Source: Candidatus Peribacter sp. UBA2144 (GTDB lineage Bacteria; Patescibacteriota; Gracilibacteria; Peribacterales; Peribacteraceae). Taken from it: 11,927 nt of DNA. This document shows, piece by piece, positions 1 to 5,116 of this stretch (position 1 is its first letter; each line of letters starts with the position of its first letter). The notes under the pieces were generated by a model. That model did not search any database, had not been told where the DNA came from, and was given only the letters and a program-made list of their open reading frames with translations. The translations under genes and the position numbers were made by a program. Where the stretch lies: contig DCXE01000033.1 in the NCBI GenBank assembly GCA_002328295.1, positions 1 through 11,927 of the forward strand, given 5' to 3'.

Positions 1-24
1 TACTGCGCTACTGCGCTACTGCGC
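1..24. repeat. Octamer tandem array, three copies of TACTGCGC
   Basis: Three perfect head-to-tail copies of TACTGCGC start at the first base of the window and end 13 bases before the GtrA start codon. The array may continue to the left beyond the window. A degenerate direct copy lies at 508-531 and an inverted copy at 449-472, so the GtrA gene is bracketed by members of the same family. Confidence 0.85.
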
Positions 25-37
25 TAAGCTATGAGTA

Positions 38-439
38 ATGAAACACCTAGTTTTTGGCGACCCACGATCATCGCGCGTTCAATTCTTCCGGTACATATTC
101 GTAGGAGGATCAGCCTCTGTCGTTGATCTGATTATATTTGTTCTTCTGATGCGTTACTTGGGAATGCACTATCTGTGGGCAGCTTTTGTCGCTTATATGT
201 TTGGTCTTTCATGGAATTATGTCTTGGGTCTTATGTGGATATTCAAAAGCCGTCATCCGCGCCTATTGGAGTTTTTTATGGTATTTGGCATTGCCCTTGG
301 GGGTTTATTTTGGACTGAGTTACTCCTTTGGCTTGTTGTGGAATATATTAATTTGACACCCCTTATCGCCAAAATGATAGTGCTTTGGATAGTACTGTTT
401 TGGAACTTCGGTATGCGTAAATTGTTTGTTTTTCATTGA
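38..439 (+). CDS. GtrA-like family membrane protein
   Basis: A 133-residue protein of the GtrA family (PF04138), small four-helix membrane proteins proposed to flip polyprenyl-phosphate-linked sugars across the cytoplasmic membrane for envelope glycan decoration. The family pattern is visible: an N-terminal FFRYIFVGGSASVVDLIIF segment (about residues 16-35), further hydrophobic helices near 46-67, 78-101 and 109-126, and the typical ending WNFGMRKLFVFH, matching the family's N-x-x-x-R-K-x-x-x-F close. The length is normal for a single-domain GtrA protein. ATG at 38 is the only good start; an ATG at 31 is in another frame. There is no Shine-Dalgarno sequence; TAAGCT lies 7 bases upstream, a weak -10 of the type seen elsewhere here. 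The next gene is a sugar-related oxidoreductase on the same strand, and a second GtrA domain is fused to the GT2 at 6799. The substrate cannot be read from the sequence. Confidence 0.9.
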   Translation: MKHLVFGDPRSSRVQFFRYIFVGGSASVVDLIIFVLLMRYLGMHYLWAAFVAYMFGLSWNYVLGLMWIFKSRHPRLLEFFMVFGIALGGLFWTELLLWLVVEYINLTPLIAKMIVLWIVLFWNFGMRKLFVFH

Positions 440-448
440 ATATTTTCA

Positions 449-531
449 GCGCAGTGGCGCAGTAGCGCAGTAGGGTTTCAATGACAAAAATTAATGTAAT
501 TTATTTGTACTGCGTTACAGTCCTACTGCGC
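449..531. repeat. Inverted pair of octamer arrays between GtrA and oxidoreductase genes
   Basis: 449-472 is GCGCAGTG followed by two GCGCAGTA units, the reverse complement of the array at 1-24. 508-531 is TACTGCGT, TACAGTCC, TACTGCGC, in the same direction as 1-24. The two halves can pair as an imperfect 24-bp stem with a 35-base loop, 9 bases after the GtrA stop codon. A role as transcript end or mRNA 3' stabiliser is plausible. There is no U-tract, so it is not a classical intrinsic terminator. Confidence 0.8.
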
Positions 532-539
532 TAAACTTG

Positions 540-545
540 TATAGT
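540..545 (+). promoter_or_regulatory. Putative -10 element TATAGT for the oxidoreductase gene
   Basis: TATAGT matches the -10 consensus at five of six positions and ends 11 bases before the ATG at 557, implying a leader of only a few bases. No clear -35 is visible. The wider TATAGTCTA resembles the TATAGACTA before the genes starting at 9272 and 10773. Confidence 0.45.
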
Positions 546-556
546 CTAAGACAATT

Positions 557-2017
557 ATGAATACATCTGATAATTCCATCCTCATCCTCGGTGCCGGCCC
601 TGCAGGCATGGCTTCGGCTTGGGAACTCAGTCGTGCCGGAAAACAGGTAACTGTAATAGAGAAAGCGGGTCAAGTTGGAGGTTTGGCAAAAACTTATGTT
701 TTCAACGAGCCTCAGGGTACTTTTCGCGTGGACAATGGTCCTCACCGCTTCTTTAGTAAGAACAAATACTTATATGACATGATCGGAGATTTACTCGGGG
801 AGAAATGGATTCAGGTTCGTCGGCTCACACGTTTTTTTGTAGATGGAAAATTTTATTACTACCCCGTTCGCTTTAGAAATGTTCTAAGCCAGATGGGTAT
901 ATTCAAGGCAAACAAGATGATCAGAGATTATTCGATTGAACATGTGAAAGGAAAAGTTAACCTCCTTCGCCAAGGCTACGGACGTCAGGAAAAAAAGAAG
1001 CCTAAGAACTTCGAAGACTTTGTAGTCGCGAGATTTGGAAGAACTCTCGCTGAATTTAATATGATCAATTACACGGAAAAGATTTGGGGAATTCCGGCAA
1101 AAGAAATATCAGTCGATTGGGCGGATCAAAGGATTGCGGGATTAAGCATTTGGGCGGCACTTAGAAAAATGCTTATAAAAAAGGGTGGACCAAAGACTCT
1201 GGTAGATACTTTCTACTATCCAAGCCTTGGTTCGGGTCTTGTATACGAAACAATGAGCAAAAAGATACAAGAAAAAGGATCGGAAGTGTTGTTGAATGCT
1301 CAGCCAACAAGAATAGTTCACGAAAACGGAAGCGTAATATCGGTTGACGTTGAAACAAAGACTATAAGGCCAAGGTCAGTTATTAGTTCAATTCCAATCA
1401 CAAGGTCAGTTGAACTTTTCGATCCGGTTGCACCGGAAGCGGTCAGGCAAGCAGCAAAGAAACTCCGATTTCGAGCTCAAGTTTATCTTTTCCTGACGAT
1501 TGATAAGGAAAAAGTGACTTATGACAACTGGGTTTATTTCCCGGACAAGGAGGTTCCGTTTGGACGTATAACTGAGATGAAAAACTTCTCGAAAGAAATG
1601 TGCCCCAAAGGCAGAACATCACTCTTTATAGAGTTTTTCTGTTTCGAAGGAGATGAGATTTGGAATGCAGGAAAAGAAAAGCTATTTGATATGGCAATGG
1701 AATGGTTAGAAAAACTAAAGTTCCTTAGGCGCGAAGAGGTTTTGAATATTCACATGATCAAAGAACCGGATGCATATCCTATTTATGATTTGGAATACGC
1801 AGCAAATGTCAAAGTAATCACAGAATGGTTAGACAGCTTCGAGAACTTCTTTGCAATCGGAAGGCCCGGCAGATTTCGATATACAAATCAAGATCACTCA
1901 CTCGAAATGGGAATACTTGCTGCGCGAAGTGTATTGGAAGGTAAGAGATATGAGGTTGATTCGGTTGGATCAGGTAGTGAGTATTTTGAGAGAGGGTATG
2001 TGCCAACTAACAACTGA
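557..2017 (+). CDS. FAD-dependent oxidoreductase, amine-oxidase/UGM-like superfamily
   Basis: A 486-residue flavoprotein. The N-terminus holds a Rossmann dinucleotide-binding motif GAGPAG (residues 12-17), followed by the acidic end of the second strand (VIEKAGQVGGLA). The C-terminus has the second FAD contact region GRPGRFRYTNQDHS (435-448). Between them are stretches typical of a COG1232-like group often found in polysaccharide gene clusters: DNGPHRFFSKN, NYTEKIWGIP and SVDWADQRIAGLS. Members are usually annotated only as NAD(P)/FAD-dependent oxidoreductase; UDP-galactopyranose mutases and protoporphyrinogen oxidases are distant relatives. A redox or mutase step on a sugar nucleotide or lipid-linked sugar is inferred from the context, not shown. 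The enzyme should be cytoplasmic, possibly membrane-associated. The last residues, PTNN and the TGA stop, are encoded by a heptamer array (2005-2046), so the original C-terminus may have been altered. Confidence 0.88.
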   Translation: MNTSDNSILILGAGPAGMASAWELSRAGKQVTVIEKAGQVGGLAKTYVFNEPQGTFRVDNGPHRFFSKNKYLYDMIGDLLGEKWIQVRRLTRFFVDGKFYYYPVRFRNVLSQMGIFKANKMIRDYSIEHVKGKVNLLRQGYGRQEKKKPKNFEDFVVARFGRTLAEFNMINYTEKIWGIPAKEISVDWADQRIAGLSIWAALRKMLIKKGGPKTLVDTFYYPSLGSGLVYETMSKKIQEKGSEVLLNAQPTRIVHENGSVISVDVETKTIRPRSVISSIPITRSVELFDPVAPEAVRQAAKKLRFRAQVYLFLTIDKEKVTYDNWVYFPDKEVPFGRITEMKNFSKEMCPKGRTSLFIEFFCFEGDEIWNAGKEKLFDMAMEWLEKLKFLRREEVLNIHMIKEPDAYPIYDLEYAANVKVITEWLDSFENFFAIGRPGRFRYTNQDHSLEMGILAARSVLEGKRYEVDSVGSGSEYFERGYVPTNN

Positions 2018-2086
2018 CAACTAACAACTGACAACTAACAACTAGAGAATTATTCATATTTGTTGTAAGTTGTCGGTTGTTTGTTC
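2005..2086. repeat. Heptamer array AACTAAC/AACTGAC with an inverted partner
   Basis: 2005-2046 consists of alternating AACTAAC and AACTGAC units (five intact, a sixth ending as AACTAGA). About 14 bases later, 2061-2086 carries the complementary units (TGTTGTA, AGTTGTC, GGTTGTT, TGTTCAT). The two halves can fold into an imperfect hairpin. The array overlaps the 3' end of the oxidoreductase gene and supplies its stop codon. The partner ends only 2 bases before the Nudix start codon. Confidence 0.85.
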
Positions 2087-2088
2087 AT

Positions 2089-2517
2089 ATGGATTACTTC
2101 ACCAACCAAAAACTCCCCGTCGTCGCTGCCGATTGTGTCGTCTTTATGGAAGAAGGAGTGCTTCTAATACGAAGGCGTGACAAGCCCGGCAAAGGTCGTC
2201 TGACCGTACCAGGAGGAATGATGGAGATAGATGAAACTGTAGAAGAGGCTTGCAAACGCGAGATGCTCGAGGAAACGGGACTCAAAGTAGACGGTCTTAA
2301 GCTGGTTGGTGTCTTTTCAGACCCCAACCGAGATCCGCGCGGTAGAATAATTAGCGTGGTATTTCTGGCCACAGAATGGTCAGGAGAACCTAGAGCAGGG
2401 GACGATGCTGCAGCTATCGAGATTATCAAAGATTGGAAGAATGCAGATCTTGCCTTCGATCATATGGAAATCGTTAAAATGGCTGAAACTGTAAAAAATA
2501 AAGGTAATTCTTGTTAG
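2089..2517 (+). CDS. Nudix hydrolase, ADP-ribose pyrophosphatase-like
   Basis: A 142-residue single-domain Nudix protein. The Nudix box fits G-x5-E-x7-R-E-x-L-E-E-x-G-L exactly at residues 43-65, with Mg2+-binding glutamates expected at 58, 61 and 62. It is followed by GVFSDPNRDPRGRIISVVFLAT, a segment I associate with the ADP-ribose pyrophosphatase-like branch, so hydrolysis of ADP-ribose or a related nucleoside-diphosphate sugar is likeliest; the substrate cannot be fixed from sequence. ATG 2089 is preferred over an in-frame TTG at 2077, which lies inside the repeat hairpin. No -10 hexamer or ribosome binding site is evident upstream, unlike the neighbouring genes. It may be read through from the oxidoreductase gene, 71 bases upstream on the same strand. 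Its 3' end converges on the ArsR-like gene with 25 bases between stop codons. Confidence 0.88.
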   Translation: MDYFTNQKLPVVAADCVVFMEEGVLLIRRRDKPGKGRLTVPGGMMEIDETVEEACKREMLEETGLKVDGLKLVGVFSDPNRDPRGRIISVVFLATEWSGEPRAGDDAAAIEIIKDWKNADLAFDHMEIVKMAETVKNKGNSC

Positions 2518-2542
2518 AAAGACTGGAAACAGTTAATTAGAT

Positions 2543-2815
2543 TTACTGAATAACTGATAGCACTTGCCTAACCATCTTCTCCTGAGGGAGTGCAAGTCTG
2601 TATTTCACAAACAGACCTTTTTTATTAGGCTTTACAATTTTTGCAAGTCTAAGAATTCGTAGGTGCTTTGATGTAGCTTGCTTTTTTAAGTCTATTGCAT
2701 CAGCCAATTCGTTAACTGTTGCGAGTTTGTTTCTTCTTAAATATAAAAGGATATGAAGCCTTTTCTTGCTGGCAAGTACCTTTAAGTATTGTTCGTGTAA
2801 CTGAAGATTATTCAT
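2543..2815 (-). CDS. ArsR-like winged-helix transcriptional regulator
   Basis: A 90-residue winged helix-turn-helix protein. Residues 33-56 form the HTH (TVNELADAIDLKKQATSKHLRIL), with recognition helix KKQATSKHLRIL matching the ArsR-family pattern in which Ser/Thr precedes R/K-H-L-x-x-L. Residues 61-73 form a basic beta-wing. It has no cysteine, so the classical ArsR/SmtB thiol metal sites are absent; it may sense something else or act without a ligand. Such proteins bind palindromic operators as dimers, and a perfect 26-bp palindrome (2835-2860) covers this gene's own -35 region, suggesting autorepression. The divergent gene at 2941 may be a second target. The start is ATG 2813-2815, preceded by a good promoter with 7 bases between -10 and ATG. 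Confidence 0.9.
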   Translation of the reverse strand: MNNLQLHEQYLKVLASKKRLHILLYLRRNKLATVNELADAIDLKKQATSKHLRILRLAKIVKPNKKGLFVKYRLALPQEKMVRQVLSVIQ

Positions 2816-2822
2816 ATTAGGA

Positions 2823-2851
2823 ATTGTAGTTAAGGTAAACTAGTTGCGCAA
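2823..2851 (-). promoter_or_regulatory. Promoter of the ArsR-like gene
   Basis: On the minus strand TTGCGC (2846-2851, three of six to the -35 consensus) is followed by exactly 17 bases and TACAAT (2823-2828, five of six to the -10). Seven bases then separate TACAAT from the ATG. Transcription would begin at or beside the start codon, giving a leaderless mRNA. Confidence 0.65.
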
Positions 2852-2860
2852 CTAGTTTAC
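2835..2860. promoter_or_regulatory. Perfect 26-bp palindrome, probable operator
   Basis: Each half is GTAAACTAGTTGC read inward; the axis lies between 2847 and 2848 and there are no mismatches over 26 bp. It overlaps the -35 hexamer and spacer of the ArsR-like gene's promoter and lies in the 125-base spacer of a divergent pair. Size, symmetry and position suit an ArsR-family dimer operator. It has no loop, so a terminator function is less likely. Confidence 0.7.
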
Positions 2861-2928
2861 TAATATAAAACCTTGGTAAATCCACAGAAAAACCTATGTC
2901 TCTGGTTCTCCTTTTAATTTTATTGCTC

Positions 2929-2934
2929 TAATAT
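2929..2934 (+). promoter_or_regulatory. Putative -10 TAATAT for the gene at 2941
   Basis: TAATAT ends 6 bases before ATG 2941. It matches the -10 consensus at four of six positions and no convincing -35 is present. Another candidate further upstream is TATAAA at 2864-2869, just after the palindrome. The hexamer is listed mainly because its spacing matches the other genes. Confidence 0.35.
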
Positions 2935-2940
2935 GTGCAT

Positions 2941-4113
2941 ATGTGCCTCAAACGTCTTACATCTTCGCCTTGGACTTACGTGAGTCTTATGACTTTGGCT
3001 TTGCTCATAAGCTTCATCGGAATAGTTCCGTATGAAGATCGTGACTTCAAGCTCTACCAGGCATTTGTAGAGGCGCTTGCAAACGGAAGATTTGATCTGA
3101 GCATTCCGGGGTTTCATGGATCTAATATTCCAGCTGCTCTTATTCACATAATTATTCCTTCAAAGTTTACCGAGATTTATTATCAGTTGATCTGGTCGCT
3201 TTTACTGCCTGCCCTTGCGTACTTAACAGGCAAAGAACTCTTCAAGTCATCGTGGCACGGACTTGTCCTTGCAGGAATTGTAACAATGATGCCGTTTTGG
3301 ACATTTAAGGCCTTCATTGGTTACACAACTTCTGCATATATCGGACTCATGCTTCTTACAATCTTTGGTGCATGTAAAAAATCGTGGTGGACGTGGATTG
3401 CGTGGGGGCTTGCGATGACAACAAAGCCATTTGCACTTGTGTTGCTCCCGCTACTTTGGATAAAGAGGCCAGAAAAAGGCTCAGCATTCAAAAGAAATCG
3501 TCTGATAATACTAGGACTCGCGATTCCCGCCTTGTATGCGGCAATTCAATACATGCAAATGGGTCATTTGATGGCCGGCGTTCATCCCGATCTTAATGAA
3601 ACTTCAATCTGGCAGAGTCCGATGAAAGTAATTCTCAATTTAGCCTATTCATTGCAGATACTTTTCTCGGTCCACAACTATCACTTCCCGGATCCTGGTG
3701 GAACAGGGCATCAGAACTTAATGCATACAAGCCCGCTTCTGATTTTCTTGAGCTTAGTAGCATTTCTTGCTCCCAAACTTAAATATATCGAAGACAAGAA
3801 GCTTTATTGGGCATTGATTATTGGTGCTTTAGGCGGACTTCTGATGAATGCAGTCGTCTCCACAATGAATCATGAGTATATGCATGCAAGCATCCTCCTT
3901 TTCATCCTCGCATCTTTACCTGTTCTAAAGAAACATCAGTTATGGATACCATTAGTATTGGCAACTCTCCATTTCCAGTGGTTCTATTTCTATCTTGCAT
4001 GGGCAGAAAGACATCATCTGACATATCAATTCTTTATTGTGCCGCTGATAATAGATCTAATATTTATCGGTATTGTTTGCTGTAATCGAAAGGCCCTAAG
4101 TTCTAAGTTCTAA
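2941..4113 (+). CDS. Polytopic membrane protein, probable GT-C glycosyltransferase
   Basis: A 390-residue integral membrane protein with roughly ten or more hydrophobic helices. After the first helix (about residues 12-30) comes an acidic motif YEDRD (31-35) in the first outer loop, the position where GT-C enzymes carry their catalytic or metal-binding acidic pair. GT-C enzymes take sugars from polyprenyl-phosphate donors on the outer face of the membrane. I do not recognise a specific family, so substrate and acceptor are unknown, and an O-antigen-like or flippase role is not excluded. ATG 2941 is chosen over GTG 2935, which lies between it and the -10-like hexamer. The last residues, ALSSKF, and the TAA stop are encoded by a heptamer array; the same peptide LSSKF occurs twice within the GT-C at 5115-6410, from the same repeat. 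It converges on the epimerase gene with 3 bases between stop codons. Confidence 0.75.
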   Translation: MCLKRLTSSPWTYVSLMTLALLISFIGIVPYEDRDFKLYQAFVEALANGRFDLSIPGFHGSNIPAALIHIIIPSKFTEIYYQLIWSLLLPALAYLTGKELFKSSWHGLVLAGIVTMMPFWTFKAFIGYTTSAYIGLMLLTIFGACKKSWWTWIAWGLAMTTKPFALVLLPLLWIKRPEKGSAFKRNRLIILGLAIPALYAAIQYMQMGHLMAGVHPDLNETSIWQSPMKVILNLAYSLQILFSVHNYHFPDPGGTGHQNLMHTSPLLIFLSLVAFLAPKLKYIEDKKLYWALIIGALGGLLMNAVVSTMNHEYMHASILLFILASLPVLKKHQLWIPLVLATLHFQWFYFYLAWAERHHLTYQFFIVPLIIDLIFIGIVCCNRKALSSKF

Positions 4114-4117
4114 GCTC
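4096..4117. repeat. Heptamer array CTAAGTT at a convergent gene junction
   Basis: The units are CTAAGTT, CTAAGTT, CTAAGCT. The array encodes the C-terminus and TAA stop of the upstream gene and reaches the stop codon of the converging epimerase gene. An almost identical array lies inverted at 5606-5636, differing by one inserted 7-base unit. No facing partner is present at this site. Confidence 0.8.
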
Positions 4118-5028
4118 TACACCTTATTCTTTTGGTACCATTCGATAGTTCTCTCGATGCCCTCATCGAAGTCAGTTTGAGGATTGTATCCAAGTTTCTC
4201 TCTTGCCTTATCTACGTTAGCAACATATTGAACCACTTCTCCCGGTCGGTTGTCTTTTATTGTAATTTCAGAGGAGCTGCCCAAAAGCTCCTTAATTTTT
4301 TCCGCAAGATGAACGATGGTTGTGCCCTTTTCGCATGCCAGGTTGTAAATATTGTTCTTGGCTGAATCAAAATTTTCCAACATCAAAAGAAGTCCACTTA
4401 TCGTATCGTCGATGTAAGTGAAATCCAGACACTTGTCTTTGCCAAATACAGTCATGCCTTCGTTGGCTTTTGCTTGCTTGATGAAAAGTGGGACAACTCG
4501 GTCGGAATCATCGTACATTCCATATACATTGGAGAGTCTGGTAACTATTCCATCGATTCCATAACAGCGGATGTAAGACCAAACCAAGGCTTCTCCTCCG
4601 ATTTTGCTGGCTGTGTATGGACTTTCACAATTATCGACTCTGACCATGTCTTCGGTATGAATCTCGTGCTCATCATTTCCATATGCTTCGCGGGATGACG
4701 TAAATACGATTCTTTTTACATTATTTTTGCGAGCAAACTCCAAAACATTGTATGTGCTCGTGAAGTTATCCAATGCCATATCAGGCTCTTTAACAAGTTC
4801 ATAAACCCTGGCATTTGCGGCTAAGTGATAAATAAAATCGATATCAGTTGGCAGCTTCTTTAATTTTTTAGGATTCCTGAGATCTATATTAACAGTCATT
4901 TTATTTATCTCCGGCTTCCACTTATTTTTATGCCAGTCGACTCCAACAATCTCGTGCCCTTGTTCCATAAGCTTTTCGCAAAGCCTTGTGCCAACTGTCC
5001 CCGAGGAACCGGTAACTAAAATCTTCAT
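4117..5028 (-). CDS. NAD-dependent sugar-nucleotide epimerase/dehydratase (extended SDR)
   Basis: A 303-residue extended short-chain dehydrogenase/reductase. The NAD-binding motif GSSGTVG is at residues 7-13, the second strand ends in VGVD (28-31), YHLAANARVYE is at 67-77, a serine-rich strand FTSSREAYG at 109-117, and the catalytic pair Y138-x3-K142. The C-terminus has the usual KLGYNPQTDFDEGIERTIEWY. The protein resembles UDP-glucose/UDP-GlcNAc 4-epimerases, but the exact substrate cannot be told. An upstream in-frame start at 5076 would add 16 residues translated from a repeat; ATG 5028 begins the canonical MKILVTG and has TAGGAT 7 bases upstream, so it is preferred. AGGA within TAGGAT is the only weak ribosome-binding-like sequence among the genes here. 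The gene lies downstream of the GT-C gene on the same strand, separated by a repeat hairpin. Confidence 0.9.
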   Translation of the reverse strand: MKILVTGSSGTVGTRLCEKLMEQGHEIVGVDWHKNKWKPEINKMTVNIDLRNPKKLKKLPTDIDFIYHLAANARVYELVKEPDMALDNFTSTYNVLEFARKNNVKRIVFTSSREAYGNDEHEIHTEDMVRVDNCESPYTASKIGGEALVWSYIRCYGIDGIVTRLSNVYGMYDDSDRVVPLFIKQAKANEGMTVFGKDKCLDFTYIDDTISGLLLMLENFDSAKNNIYNLACEKGTTIVHLAEKIKELLGSSSEITIKDNRPGEVVQYVANVDKAREKLGYNPQTDFDEGIERTIEWYQKNKV

Positions 5029-5035
5029 TAGGGGT

Positions 5036-5041
5036 ATCCTA
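5036..5041 (-). promoter_or_regulatory. Putative -10 TAGGAT of the epimerase gene
   Basis: On the minus strand TAGGAT fits the TANNNT pattern, matching the -10 consensus at four of six positions, and ends 7 bases before ATG 5028. It lies just downstream of the inverted heptamer pair at 5054-5116, so the epimerase may have its own leaderless transcript. Confidence 0.4.
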
Positions 5042-5053
5042 GAGGTAAATACT

Positions 5054-5116
5054 AAATTCCAAAAACCAAATTCCAAGAAAATTTTTGGAATTTGCGAATT
5101 TGCGAATTTGGAATTT
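5054..5116. repeat. Inverted pair of AATTCC-type heptamer arrays
   Basis: The left arm (5054-5077) has units AAATTCC, AAAAACC, AAATTCC. The right arm (5087-5116) has GGAATTT, two octamers GCGAATTT, and GGAATTT. The arms are complementary around an A/T-rich loop and can form a hairpin. The pair lies exactly between the GT-C stop codon (5115-5117) and the epimerase promoter, the place expected for a transcript end on the minus strand. Confidence 0.8.

Noticed and set aside
1..531. CRISPR-like array
   Set aside because: Units are only 8 bases, contiguous and without spacers, and no cas genes are present.
38..2017. Recoded TGA (as in Gracilibacteria/Absconditabacteria)
   Set aside because: The GtrA and oxidoreductase genes end at TGA at the expected family lengths, and no gene contains in-frame TGA at conserved glycine positions.
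2094..2429. Minus-strand frame of 111 codons
   Set aside because: It is antisense to the Nudix gene and rich in Ser/Pro/Thr, as expected for a shadow frame.
2838..2858. Intrinsic terminator at the ArsR-GT-C spacer
   Set aside because: The palindrome has no loop and no following T-tract, and both flanking genes diverge from it, so an operator is the better reading.
5029..5076. 16-residue N-terminal extension of the epimerase
   Set aside because: It is translated from the heptamer array and promoter region; MKILVTG at 5028 is the normal SDR start.
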